Source of the DNA: an uncultured Clostridia bacterium
Lineage (GTDB): Bacteria; Bacillota; Clostridia; Oscillospirales; Ruminococcaceae
NCBI GenBank assembly: GCA_947383835.1
Contig: CANDEV010000020.1
Coordinates: forward strand, 1-49,906
Length of the DNA: 49,906 nt
Reading direction: 5' to 3'
This document shows positions 6,436 through 15,478 of this stretch, in pieces (within the stretch, counting starts at the first letter, position 1; each line of letters begins with the position of its first letter). The notes below the pieces were generated by a model. It searched no databases, was not told where the DNA came from, and worked only from the letters and a program-made list of their open reading frames with translations. The position numbers were made by a program, and so were the translations under genes.

Positions 6436-8643
6436 CTAACTTATTACCGCCGTATTAAACACCATAACGGCATTCCAGTAAATCGCATTTTCATTCGTAA
6501 ACCAATCTCCGGGGTCGTCAATATAGCATTTAATAGGGAATTTCGAAATAATACCGCCATTTGCGGAATTAATACCGCCGGGCATATATCCGCTCGGAAC
6601 GCCGTCGGGGGAATTTCCGTCATAAAAATTGCTGAAGGTGCATTTGATGTGATCGCCGCCCATGCCTGTGATATATGACTTCCGCATGGCGTTTACACCG
6701 AGGATAAAATTCACCGCGTCCTGCGTGATATTCTGTTCCTCGTTATCAAGTCCGAGAAGATAATTTCCGATATACATATCCTGCGAATTTCCGAGGATTG
6801 TGTTAAAGCTGCCCCACCAAAATCCCCATTCATTAATGGCAATGTTCCACGGATTTTCGTCATATCTTTTTATAACGGACTTTTTCCAGCTGCCGAATTT
6901 CTTTTCGATCATTTCCACAGTTTCGTTGTCCTTATCCTCGCAAAGCAGATATGTAAAATATCCGTAAATGCCCATGCTGCTTACGTTGTGACCGTTTGCG
7001 CCCGACTTCATGGACATATAATTATCGTCCGCTTTTTCGAGGAAAAATTCCTCATATTTTTTGTCGCCAGTTGCATAGTACAAACACGCCGAAGCCCAGA
7101 ACGGCGAAGATGAATTGGCGTCCCCCGAATAATTTGTCTTAACATAAACGGAGGGATTTTCCTCCATATACAGCCAGCCGCGTTCTGCGGCGGCAAGCAG
7201 CTTGTCGGCGTACTCCTTATCAAAATCCCTGTAAATCGTTGAAGCAAAAGCAAGTACCGCAGAGCAGTCGGCAGTTGCGTTTGTAAGGCACTGACCGTCC
7301 TTGCCGTTCCATACGGTGCGGTCGCCGTCGCCGTCATTTTCGCTTTGGGATTTCACTTTAAGGTAAAATCCGCCGCTGTCCTTATCCTGCATTTTCAGGA
7401 AAAAATCAAGCTCGTATTTTACCTCGTCAAGAATATCGGGAATACCGTTTCCGCTTTCGGGAATGTTGTTCTGACCGTCGCTGAATTTTTCGGGAAACAG
7501 CTTATAAGTCCACAAAAGCGTATTTGCCGCAGTTGCGCCGGGGCAGACGTATTTGCCCACATCGCCCGCGTCGTACCAGCCGCCAGAAACGTCGAGGGTT
7601 ACTTCCCTGTTTGAGGAAAGCGGCGCGGCAAAGTCCTTTTCCGTCATATCGGAGCGTGTGTATTTTCCGCCGTATTCTTCAGTGATCTCAATATTCGCCC
7701 GCTGATAGTAATAATACCGCATTGTACTCGCAAGCAGCTCGTCGTATACATTATCGGAAATTTCAAAGGACAGTGAATCCTCAACACCGCCGTTTTTCAT
7801 TCGGAGATAATATTTTCCCTTTTCCTTGTACTCTGAAAAATCCGCGGACAATATTTTTTCACCCGAATATTTTTCGTCGTATTCGCTTACAAGAGTAAGC
7901 TCCGAGGAGTAAACGACCTTATCGTCGGAACAGTCCACAAGCTCAAAGGTATCGCCCGCATTTGCCGCGAGTACTTCATTAAATCCCGTTACAAGGGCGC
8001 GCTTTTGAGAGCCGGTTTTGTACCCTAACTGATTGACCTTAAATGCGGGAAAAATTTTCTCTTTGTCGTCCGAATTTATTGTAATATTTCTTATATGTAT
8101 CGGCGCGGAAGCGTTGCCTATAAGAAACTGCCTTGCACAGGTCAGGTCTGTCCCCGACGTTTCCGCAATTTTGGCTATTGGTATTTGGACGGTCGTCCAG
8201 TCCGATGTAATTTCAATAATATCATTTGTATTTATTGTTGATGTAACTACGCTGCCATTTTTTAATTCTTCAAAGCCTATATCAAAATTTTCGCCGCCCT
8301 GTTCTCCTTTAACTTCAAGCTGAATGTAACCGTTGGGAACGTACAGCGACAGGTCTGTAACCGCCCAGTCCCTAAGCAAAACGGACATCATTGTCGATTC
8401 GATAGTAACCGACGGCATTTGGGACGTTCCGTCAAGAGGTTCAAGAGCGGGAATTCCCGAGCCTGACGGTGCGCTCTGTCCGAAGACCGTGATAGCTTGG
8501 AGACGATTATAATTTTCGTCCGTTATAGCTGTGGGCAAAGCAGGCTGAATTGCTGCTTCCTCGCCCGAAGCGTTATCGGTACAACTCGAAAAAACTGTGC
8601 AGAAAACAGATAATGCAATAAGAAATGACGTTAATTTTTTCAT
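6436..8643 (-). CDS. GH9 family endoglucanase-type lipoprotein
   Basis: 735 residues from ATG 8643, chosen over the further ATG at 8691 because it has AAGGAGA in front and begins a lipoprotein signal (hydrophobic stretch, then FSSC with Cys21). Order of domains: signal; a beta-rich, carbohydrate-binding-like region about 50-190; an Ig-like CelD-N domain about 200-296 (FKVNQLGYKTGSQK); and a GH9 (alpha/alpha)6 catalytic domain from about 300. Catalytic residues visible: GGWYDAGD (354-361, Asp base) and TNENAIYWNA near the end (Glu718, acid). The usual HHR substrate-binding motif after TGMGGDH is not apparent. It should cut beta-1,4-glucans or xyloglucan on the cell surface. It follows the solute-binding gene by 66 bases and is probably co-transcribed. 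Confidence 0.92.
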   Translation of the reverse strand: MKKLTSFLIALSVFCTVFSSCTDNASGEEAAIQPALPTAITDENYNRLQAITVFGQSAPSGSGIPALEPLDGTSQMPSVTIESTMMSVLLRDWAVTDLSLYVPNGYIQLEVKGEQGGENFDIGFEELKNGSVVTSTINTNDIIEITSDWTTVQIPIAKIAETSGTDLTCARQFLIGNASAPIHIRNITINSDDKEKIFPAFKVNQLGYKTGSQKRALVTGFNEVLAANAGDTFELVDCSDDKVVYSSELTLVSEYDEKYSGEKILSADFSEYKEKGKYYLRMKNGGVEDSLSFEISDNVYDELLASTMRYYYYQRANIEITEEYGGKYTRSDMTEKDFAAPLSSNREVTLDVSGGWYDAGDVGKYVCPGATAANTLLWTYKLFPEKFSDGQNNIPESGNGIPDILDEVKYELDFFLKMQDKDSGGFYLKVKSQSENDGDGDRTVWNGKDGQCLTNATADCSAVLAFASTIYRDFDKEYADKLLAAAERGWLYMEENPSVYVKTNYSGDANSSSPFWASACLYYATGDKKYEEFFLEKADDNYMSMKSGANGHNVSSMGIYGYFTYLLCEDKDNETVEMIEKKFGSWKKSVIKRYDENPWNIAINEWGFWWGSFNTILGNSQDMYIGNYLLGLDNEEQNITQDAVNFILGVNAMRKSYITGMGGDHIKCTFSNFYDGNSPDGVPSGYMPGGINSANGGIISKFPIKCYIDDPGDWFTNENAIYWNAVMVFNTAVIS

Positions 8644-8664
8644 ATTATGGTTCTCCTTATAATC

Positions 8665-8703
8665 CCGATAAAGGGAACGCAAGCTTTGCATTCCCTTTAT
8701 CGG
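8665..8703. promoter_or_regulatory. Intercistronic hairpin between solute-binding protein and GH9
   Basis: CCGATAAAGGGAA (8665-8677) and TTCCCTTTATCGG (8691-8703) pair perfectly; after one mismatch GCAA/TTGC adds four pairs. In the sense of the operon (minus) no T-run follows, and the GH9 ribosome binding site comes next. It more likely stabilises or processes mRNA than terminates it. Confidence 0.55.
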
Positions 8704-8709
8704 TTATTT

Positions 8710-10116
8710 TTATTGTGCGGAAAGCTTCTGATTTATTTCGTCAACAAGCGTATCTATCGTATCCGAATAAGTACCAACGGTGGTGTTCCAATCCGTTCCG
8801 CGCGAAGCTTCGGTTTTCGCAGTATCAAGCAGTGATTTGATGTCGCTTGAAGTACCCGAATAAAGCTCAAATACGGGATTTTCCTTTGTCATTTCATTGA
8901 CCGTAAACAGCATATCAGCCATATCCTCACGCCAACCGTAATCGTCAATAAGCTTCTGATGATTAAGCTTGCTGAGTTCCTCGTCCTGAGCAACTGTAAG
9001 AGCGCATTCCACAAATTTTACAACGCCCTCTGGATTCTGCGCTCCCTTGCACATCTGATAGCCCTCAAGACCGCCGGGAAGATAATATTTGTCAGCTTCG
9101 GGATCCTTTGGCTGTGGAACAAACATAAGGTCCTCGCCGAATATTTCTGCCCACTGTTGCTTGGCAGTCTGGATCTTCCACAGACCGCATGGGAAAAATA
9201 ATTCCTCACCCGTACCGATAAACGCTTCATTAGTCGTCCAACCGAACATTTCCTTATCAATAAGATATGAATTTTTGTTCAGATCGTATATATAATTCAT
9301 CGCTCTCTCAAGCTCGGGAGATTTCATATTTGAGGAAACCACGCCGTTGTCCAGAGAAATAAGAGATTTGCCCGTTGTAAGGTAAAGCGGCTGCTCTATC
9401 CACCAGCCGTCAATGCCGTACCGACCGTTGTCATTATCAACAAATTCGGCAAGCATATTGCGGTATGTGTCCCAGTTCCAGTTACCGTTTTTCAGCAATT
9501 CGGCAGGGTCGTCAAGTCCACGCTCCTCAATAGTTTTTTTGTTGTATATCACTACCTCTCCCGCTGTTACCGCATTAACGAGAGAATAGTGCTTGCCGTT
9601 TATCATAAGCATATCGTTAGCGCTTTTTACATCGCTCCAAAGCTCGCTGTTAAAGTCCACATAATCGTCAACAGGCTGGAACATACCGTTTGCCGAACAG
9701 TTTATATAGAAGCCGAGCGAGCCGATGGGAAAGAAGTCAATACCCTCTCCTCCGAGAATTGCCGTTGACAGATCGTTAAATTGATTTTCAAAGGTTGTTG
9801 GATAATATTTGACAACTCCGCCGAATTTTTCCTCAAACATTGTAAGCTCTGCCGACTTGCTTTTTCCCGTGCTGTCGGGATTTATGTCATAGTTTGCCAT
9901 CCACTTTATGGTTTTGTTTTCAAGCTCGCCGCCTATTTTTTCGTCTGCCGCCTTATTGAGCATATCTTTTTCCTCATCGCTTAATTCAGATGTATTGACT
10001 GTAGTCGCAGCAGTGGTCATGCTTTCTGTATCGGATTTTTCTTCCGTATTGCACGCAGCAAGACCGCTTACAATAAACATCGCAAGAATTCCCGAAACTA
10101 TCCTTTTGCTTTTCAT
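8710..10116 (-). CDS. Extracellular solute-binding lipoprotein (ABC sugar-binding type)
   Basis: 468 residues. Lipoprotein signal with VSGLAAC (Cys22), then a Ser/Thr/Glu linker, then a family-1 solute-binding fold: TIKWMANYD, ELTMFEEKFGGVVKYYPTTFEN, a hinge-like GGEGIDFFPI, KHYSLVNAVTAGEVVIYNKK, GNWNWDTYRNM, GLEGYQMCKGAQNPEGVVKFVE. It should bind an oligosaccharide outside the cell and deliver it to an ABC permease. No permease or ATPase gene is in the window, so it is an orphan or uses a permease elsewhere. It is the first gene before GH9. The promoter region holds a long palindrome (10194-10284). Confidence 0.88.
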   Translation of the reverse strand: MKSKRIVSGILAMFIVSGLAACNTEEKSDTESMTTAATTVNTSELSDEEKDMLNKAADEKIGGELENKTIKWMANYDINPDSTGKSKSAELTMFEEKFGGVVKYYPTTFENQFNDLSTAILGGEGIDFFPIGSLGFYINCSANGMFQPVDDYVDFNSELWSDVKSANDMLMINGKHYSLVNAVTAGEVVIYNKKTIEERGLDDPAELLKNGNWNWDTYRNMLAEFVDNDNGRYGIDGWWIEQPLYLTTGKSLISLDNGVVSSNMKSPELERAMNYIYDLNKNSYLIDKEMFGWTTNEAFIGTGEELFFPCGLWKIQTAKQQWAEIFGEDLMFVPQPKDPEADKYYLPGGLEGYQMCKGAQNPEGVVKFVECALTVAQDEELSKLNHQKLIDDYGWREDMADMLFTVNEMTKENPVFELYSGTSSDIKSLLDTAKTEASRGTDWNTTVGTYSDTIDTLVDEINQKLSAQ

Positions 10117-10193
10117 ATTAACAACCTCCGAAATTTTTTATTACTACCTATTATACTTGATAAAAAATATTTGTCTTGCTTTATTTTGACAGG

Positions 10194-10284
10194 TTTTTGT
10201 ACTATATTGATGTTTTAAAAAAATAAAACCGTATTCCGAAAATATCCGAATACGGTTTTAAAATAAATCAATATAGTACAAAAA
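10194..10284. promoter_or_regulatory. Nested palindrome upstream of the solute-binding gene
   Basis: Outer arms 10194-10211 and 10267-10284 are perfect 18-bp inverse complements (TTTTTGTACTATATTGAT). Inner arms 10224-10236 and 10248-10260 (TAAAACCGTATTC) form a second perfect 13-bp stem. The inner stem could terminate the AraC gene ending at 10334. The outer arm sequence ATCAATATAGTACAAA recurs in similar form before the GH31 gene (11204-11220), which suggests a regulator site. Confidence 0.6.
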
Positions 10285-10333
10285 AACATCAAAAATCAAG
10301 AAGTAAAATCTAAAAATATGTGATATGATTATA

Positions 10334-11167
10334 TTAACGGTCGTCAGTCAGTTCATTTGCAAATTGTTTCGGAGTACAGCCGTACCGCTTTTTGAAGCAA
10401 TGATAAAAATGGCTTAGGTTGTTGAACCCGCAGGCAAAGCATATTTCTGTAATTTCCATATTCCCCTCGGTGATAAGCTCCGCGGCAAAATTCAGTCTTT
10501 TGATGTTTATAAATTCCGTGGGGGTAACGTCAAGGTGACGGCGGAATTCTCTTGTAATATGTTCCTGTGACGAGTGAGCGATCTCAAGGAGTTTCGGAAG
10601 TCCCGCAAAATAATTTTCACGCTTGCTCATTTCATTTATCACATCAGCAAGCCACGGTGGGACGCTGTTGCGCGGCTGCTCCTCTCCGTAAGAAATGAAT
10701 TCGTAAAGAAGATAGGTCAGAATTGCCTTGAAGTACATTTTCCGCTCTTCGCCGATAGGAGTACGTTCAATACGGCAAAGCTTGCGGTAGATATCGGCAA
10801 GATTATATCCGTACAAATTTATAACGGGCGGCATAGCAGATTTTGTGAAAACATCTTCCGATATTTCCAGCATATTAACTGCGGAATTAAAATTCTCGCA
10901 GGAAAAGCCTACGGAAATTATTTCCATGTCAAAGTTGTCAAGGAAACTGTATTTATGCTCGTCCCAAGGACGCACAAGCACGAAATCCCCCTCCGACAAG
11001 ATTTGATTTTCGCCGTTTATTTCATGAATGGCTTTTCCCCGCACGATATAAAAAAATTCGTAGAAATCATGCGTATGCAGACGGAATGTTTCGCGCACAG
11101 AGCATTGCCTCAGAAAGCTTACTCCGTCGGAAATGTTTTCGTATGGAAGTGAAATTTTAATATCCAT
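10334..11167 (-). CDS. AraC-family regulator with cupin sensor domain
   Basis: 277 residues from ATG 11167, preceded by GGAGGAG; the longer reading from 11218 has no ribosome binding site. The N-terminal cupin is visible (FRLHTHDFYEFFYIVRGKAIHEI, then GDFVLVRPWDEHKYSF). The C-terminal double HTH shows SSQEHITREFRRHLDVTPTEF and EICFACGFNNLSHFYHCFKKRYGCTPKQF. It sits between the solute-binding/GH9 operon and the divergent GH31 gene, and is the obvious candidate to control both in response to a sugar. Ligand unknown. Confidence 0.93.
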   Translation of the reverse strand: MDIKISLPYENISDGVSFLRQCSVRETFRLHTHDFYEFFYIVRGKAIHEINGENQILSEGDFVLVRPWDEHKYSFLDNFDMEIISVGFSCENFNSAVNMLEISEDVFTKSAMPPVINLYGYNLADIYRKLCRIERTPIGEERKMYFKAILTYLLYEFISYGEEQPRNSVPPWLADVINEMSKRENYFAGLPKLLEIAHSSQEHITREFRRHLDVTPTEFINIKRLNFAAELITEGNMEITEICFACGFNNLSHFYHCFKKRYGCTPKQFANELTDDR

Positions 11168-11203
11168 AATTCTCCTCCGTATTATTTTACAGCTTGGCTT
11201 AAC

Positions 11204-11220
11204 ATCAATATACCACAAAT
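11204..11220. promoter_or_regulatory. Shared motif in the AraC/GH31 intergenic region
   Basis: ATCAATATACCACAAAT here resembles ATCAATATAGTACAAAA at 10267-10283 and, inverted, 10195-10211. It lies in the 101-base divergent region between the AraC start (11167) and the GH31 start (11269). Proposed regulator binding site, by similarity only. Confidence 0.4.
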
Positions 11221-11268
11221 CAAAAATTCTGTCAACATCAAATCTTAATATGAAAGGATTGTTTTTTT

Positions 11269-14151
11269 ATGAAGATCACAGGTCAAAAAATTATCGGAAC
11301 AGAGCAGAACAATAACGAATTTTCCTTTTTTACCGCTAACGGCGCGGAGCTTATTATCAGCTATATTTCCGAGAAAACTGTACGCACAGCGGTGCGGTTT
11401 GATAAAAACGAGGAATTTGACAAATCCTATGCTATTGAGGAAATCCCTTATAAAAACGTCGAAATAAATTTTAAGGAAACTGCTGATTTTTATGCAATAA
11501 ATTCAGCGGGAATTTCCGTAAAAATATGCAAGGAAAATTCAAAAATAGAGTACATAAAAAACGGAAGTATAATTACCTCGGTCAAAGAAATCGGCAGGGA
11601 TAATGAACAGGTTTACTGCGTTCACAACATGGGTGAAAACGAGCATTTCTACGGTCTCGGCGAGGATAACGACGCATACCTGGGCAATATGGACAGACGT
11701 GGTACGACCCGTGAGCTTGTGACGGGTCAGCGTATAAATATCGGGCACGTTACCGCCGATATTCCCGTGACCTTTTTTATGAGTACGGGTGAAAATTCTC
11801 CATACGGAATTTTTGCCGACAGCAGCTACCGCATGAATTTTGATATGGGAAAAACCGCTGCTGAAGAATATTCATGGACGGCTGACGGCGGCAGCTTTGT
11901 GTACTACATTTTTGACGGAAATAATTTCGCTGAGATTTTAAACGAGTACACAAATCTTACGGGGAAACCTTCGCTGCCGCCGCTGTGGGCATTGGGGTAT
12001 ATTCAGTGCAAATGCTCCTACTGGTGCTGGGACGAAATTGACGAAATAATTGATACGCTGAAAGAAAAAAGAGTGCCGCTGGACTGTATTGTTTTCGACT
12101 TTGACTGGGCGGAAAATTTCCACAATTTCAAATGGAACAAACGGTGGAACGGCATGAGTCCGCAAAAAATATCGGAGTACAGAAAAGACGGTCTGCACTT
12201 TATGGTGTCCAATTCGGGTCCCATGATAAGAAAGGACAGCGATGTTTTTCAAAGTGCGCTTGAAGCGGGGATACTTGCAAAGGATAAGGACGGCAACACA
12301 GTTACCTGCGGTCATTACGGCGGCGAGCTTATGGATTTTACAAATCCCGATATGAAGAACTGGATAAAGCCTAAGCTGGAAAATCTACTTGACGAGGGCG
12401 TTGAAAGCTGGTGGCTCGATCTTACCGAACCAGAGGGCGACCCCGACGGCACGCAGTATCATGACGGCGATAAGGCAAAAGTCCACAACATTTTTTCTCT
12501 TATGAACACCAAGCTGTACAATGATATCACGCTTGAGCATAACCCCGAAAAACGTCCCTTTATTCTTACAAGAACAGGCACGGCGGGTATTCAGAAATAC
12601 AATGTTTCCATTTGGTCAGGGGACGTTTTTTCCGATTACAAGACATTTGCCGCTCACATTCCCGAAGCTCTGAACACAACAATGTCGGGCATACCCATGT
12701 GGACAAGCGACAGCGGCGGTTTTATGTCCTCCACAAGCAACAGTTTAGACAACCGAAATATTTACAAAAACGACGCAGCCGCCCATGCCGCTTTGTATGA
12801 ACGCTGGCTTCAGTTTGCGGCGTTTTGTCCCGTTATGCGCGTTCACCACGCGGGTCAGTCCTCGCCATTTGTTTTCGGGGAAATGCTGACGAATAATATT
12901 GCTCACTACGTTCGTATGCGGTACAGACTTATTCCCTACATTTATTCCTATTCGTATCTTACCCACACTACGGGTGAACCGCTTATGCGTGCGTTGGTTT
13001 TTGACTATCCCAAGGATAAAAATGTGCTCGACATAAGGGACGAATTTTTATTCGGCAGTGAAATTCTCGCTGCTCCCGTAACCACGGAAAAGGTTACCGA
13101 AAGGACTGTTTATTTCCCCGAGGGCGAATGGTACGACTGGGATTACGGCTACAAATATGAGGGCGGAAAAAGCTATACGGTCTATGCGCCGCAGAACCGT
13201 ATTCCTATATTTGTAAAGGGCGGCTCTATAATCCCCATGGCGGAGCAGGCTTACAACACTAAGGACATTGACCGAAAAAAAATCAATTTAGTTATTTATC
13301 CAAAAGATGTGTGCAGCTTTACGCTTTATGCCGACGACGGAATTTCCTATGAGTTTGAAAAAGGGAATTTTACCGAAACCTTTATCGAGTGCCGCGAGGA
13401 AAATTCCTGCACAAAAATCAATATCACAAATTCAAATCTTTTGTACTCTCCCGAAGAATATTTCCTTGAAATTCATGTCAATTTCAAGCCTTTGAGCGTT
13501 AAATTCGGAGGTACAGAGCTTGCTAATTACGGATATAAAAATATGCTGAAAAAGACGGACGCGGGCTGGTTTTACGATGAATTCAACAGTGTGCTCTATA
13601 TCAAAATCAAGAGCAATGCGGAAAAGCTTGACGAGCTTTTTATTGCTAACGGCGCGGCTGTGAGAAAGCCGACAGATGACGTTTACGACGAGAACGTCAC
13701 GGGACAGCTTCCATTTATTCTTCCCCCTGCCTCCGTTCCTTGCAAAATAAACTGCGTAAACTTTGACCGCGGCGGCGAGGGCGTGGCTTTCCACAAAGAG
13801 CAGCCCGCAGCAAATGAATTGTACCGTACCGACGGAGTCGAAATAGAGCTTTCGGACGATACGGGCGCAGGCTACAATGTAAAAAATCTCTGCAAATCCG
13901 AGTGGCTGGAATATACGATAAACGTATGTGAAAGCGGTAAATACCGCATTGAACTGCGTTTGCAGGGTACGGGAACTATCGGCGCGGATTTTGATATGCA
14001 GACGTTCCTGCCGGAAATTGCCGTGGACGAAAGCAGGTGGGCTACCATTGATCTCGGTACTGCCGAACTTAGCGCGGGAGAACAGGTTTTGAGAATTTTT
14101 GTTTATGACGGCTGCTTCAGATTAAACTGGGCGGAGATAATTAAGGAATAA
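11269..14151 (+). CDS. GH31 alpha-glucosidase/alpha-xylosidase
   Basis: 960 residues, no signal peptide, so cytoplasmic. An N-terminal galactose-mutarotase-like domain leads into FYGLGED. The barrel shows PPLWALGYIQCK, the nucleophile in WWLDLTEP (Asp384) and the acid/base in WSGDVFSDY (Asp452), then MPMWTSDSGGF-like and FCPVMRVHH segments. After the beta domains, residues about 830-960 look like a CBM6/35-type beta-sandwich (GVEIELSDD ... WLEYTINV ... GKYRIELRLQG ... FRLNWAEI), uncommon on a cytoplasmic enzyme. It would trim alpha-linked glucose or xylose from imported oligosaccharides. Its GH9 and AraC neighbours make xyloglucan oligosaccharide a reasonable guess, not shown by sequence. Confidence 0.93.
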   Translation: MKITGQKIIGTEQNNNEFSFFTANGAELIISYISEKTVRTAVRFDKNEEFDKSYAIEEIPYKNVEINFKETADFYAINSAGISVKICKENSKIEYIKNGSIITSVKEIGRDNEQVYCVHNMGENEHFYGLGEDNDAYLGNMDRRGTTRELVTGQRINIGHVTADIPVTFFMSTGENSPYGIFADSSYRMNFDMGKTAAEEYSWTADGGSFVYYIFDGNNFAEILNEYTNLTGKPSLPPLWALGYIQCKCSYWCWDEIDEIIDTLKEKRVPLDCIVFDFDWAENFHNFKWNKRWNGMSPQKISEYRKDGLHFMVSNSGPMIRKDSDVFQSALEAGILAKDKDGNTVTCGHYGGELMDFTNPDMKNWIKPKLENLLDEGVESWWLDLTEPEGDPDGTQYHDGDKAKVHNIFSLMNTKLYNDITLEHNPEKRPFILTRTGTAGIQKYNVSIWSGDVFSDYKTFAAHIPEALNTTMSGIPMWTSDSGGFMSSTSNSLDNRNIYKNDAAAHAALYERWLQFAAFCPVMRVHHAGQSSPFVFGEMLTNNIAHYVRMRYRLIPYIYSYSYLTHTTGEPLMRALVFDYPKDKNVLDIRDEFLFGSEILAAPVTTEKVTERTVYFPEGEWYDWDYGYKYEGGKSYTVYAPQNRIPIFVKGGSIIPMAEQAYNTKDIDRKKINLVIYPKDVCSFTLYADDGISYEFEKGNFTETFIECREENSCTKINITNSNLLYSPEEYFLEIHVNFKPLSVKFGGTELANYGYKNMLKKTDAGWFYDEFNSVLYIKIKSNAEKLDELFIANGAAVRKPTDDVYDENVTGQLPFILPPASVPCKINCVNFDRGGEGVAFHKEQPAANELYRTDGVEIELSDDTGAGYNVKNLCKSEWLEYTINVCESGKYRIELRLQGTGTIGADFDMQTFLPEIAVDESRWATIDLGTAELSAGEQVLRIFVYDGCFRLNWAEIIKE

Positions 14152-14155
14152 ACCG

Positions 14156-14183
14156 AAAGGGTCACAAAATCATGTGACCCTTT
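14156..14183. terminator. Bidirectional terminator between GH31 and flavoprotein genes
   Basis: AAAGGGTCAC (14156-14165) and GTGACCCTTT (14174-14183), perfect 10-bp stem, T-rich on the + side, between converging genes. Confidence 0.8.
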
Positions 14184-14214
14184 ATTTTACTCTGCTGCAA
14201 AATTTCCGTAAATT

Positions 14215-14766
14215 TTATTTAATTGATTTGCCAAGCTCAAAGGCTTGCTCAAGTTCGGGTTTACCCGATATATCCCCAACATCTCCGTTTCCGCCCGCAA
14301 GGACGTGACCGAGATTTTCCCATTTCAAATGCTCCATAAGATGATCGAAGTAAGTCAATACATCCTCAAAGCCGTTCCCCTCGGCTGACATAAGAAGTGC
14401 ACAGGCTTTGTTATGACCGCGGAGCAGGTTGCCGTCTCCCTCCTCCAATGCGAACAGCCTGTCAATTGCAGTTCTTAGCTGACCGCTCATATTCCAGTAA
14501 TAAAGCGGCGTGGCAAGCACGATAATATCACAATCTTTTACGGCAGGATATATCTGCTGCATATCATCCTTTTGAACGCAGGGACATTCCTTGCTGCTGT
14601 GACCGCCGAAACAGCCCTTGCAGCCGTGAATATCCATTTTGTCAAGAAAAAATTCCGAAACAGTATTACCTGCCGTTTCAGCGCCCTCGGTAAAGGATTT
14701 TACAAGCGCGGAGGTATTGCCGTTTCTTCGGGGACTGCCGTTTAATACTACAATTTTCTTACCCAT
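14215..14766 (-). CDS. Flavodoxin-like NAD(P)H-dependent FMN reductase family protein
   Basis: 183 residues. The FMN phosphate loop is GSPRRNGNTSALV near the N-terminus. A cysteine cluster CKGCFGG...CPC (about residues 50-64) and ATPLYYWNMSGQLRTAIDRLFAL follow, typical of the NADPH-dependent FMN reductase/iron-sulfur flavoprotein-like group. It should reduce quinones, nitro compounds or metals. It is the second of two tandem paralogues, 12 bases behind the first, probably in one operon controlled by the divergent HxlR regulator. Confidence 0.85.
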   Translation of the reverse strand: MGKKIVVLNGSPRRNGNTSALVKSFTEGAETAGNTVSEFFLDKMDIHGCKGCFGGHSSKECPCVQKDDMQQIYPAVKDCDIIVLATPLYYWNMSGQLRTAIDRLFALEEGDGNLLRGHNKACALLMSAEGNGFEDVLTYFDHLMEHLKWENLGHVLAGGNGDVGDISGKPELEQAFELGKSIK

Positions 14767-14778
14767 TTCAGCACCGCC

Positions 14779-15324
14779 TTAAATCTTATCCGCAAGCTCG
14801 GCAGCTTGTTTGCAGCCGTCCGTCTTGTCAATATCGCCCACATTTAAAACGCCGGGAATAAGTACCTCGCCAACCATATGCCACTTCATCAGCGCGGCGG
14901 AACGTTCGATAGGAACACGTACGCCGTCCATAACGGACATATCGTCCTCCTCACAGCAGGTTATCAGCGCACAATTTTTTCCCGAAATATCCTTGCCACC
15001 CACAACAAAGCTGAACAGTCTGTCGATAACGCATTTTATCTGCGCGGGAATGGAGTACCAGTACACAGGCATTGTGAAAACAACAGCGTTAGCTTCAAGA
15101 ATTGATGGAGCAATCGTATTGAAGTCGTCGTCAAAGGAACAGGCTTTTCCTGTTTTGTAGCAAGTCTCGCAGGCATGACAGCCGTCCAGCTTTCTCATTG
15201 CGGAGTCAAATCGGGTAACAGTATGTCCTTTCGCTTCGGCAGCTTTTATAAAAGCCTCCGTCATTGCAAAGCTGTTTCCGTTTTTGCGGGGACTTCCCGT
15301 GATCACAACGATTTTTTTGCTCAT
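14779..15324 (-). CDS. Flavodoxin-like FMN reductase, tandem paralogue
   Basis: 181 residues with GSPRKNGNSFAMTEAF (FMN loop), CHACETC (cysteine cluster about residues 49-55) and TMPVYWYSIPAQIKCVIDRL. Same family as the next gene, moderately diverged from it. GGAGGAA precedes the ATG at 15324. Function inferred as a flavin-dependent reductase, possibly protective against electrophiles, since HxlR regulators often control such enzymes. Confidence 0.87.
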   Translation of the reverse strand: MSKKIVVITGSPRKNGNSFAMTEAFIKAAEAKGHTVTRFDSAMRKLDGCHACETCYKTGKACSFDDDFNTIAPSILEANAVVFTMPVYWYSIPAQIKCVIDRLFSFVVGGKDISGKNCALITCCEEDDMSVMDGVRVPIERSAALMKWHMVGEVLIPGVLNVGDIDKTDGCKQAAELADKI

Positions 15325-15438
15325 AAAAAATTCCTCCTGTATAAAATATTTTTTGCAGGGTTGACTTTTTGCATTGAGTATATTATAATTATAACAAGAA
15401 TAAAAAGTATGTCAAGTACGCACATTGAAGTTAGATAC

Positions 15439-15452
15439 TAACATAAATGTTA
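15439..15452. promoter_or_regulatory. Palindromic operator candidate upstream of HxlR gene
   Basis: TAACAT-AA-ATGTTA, perfect 6-bp half sites, lies 27 bases before the HxlR start and in the divergent region shared with the flavoprotein operon. Winged-helix regulators of this family bind such palindromes; binding here is inferred. Confidence 0.5.
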
Positions 15453-15478
15453 TATACTTACCTTTAGGAGAGTGTAAA

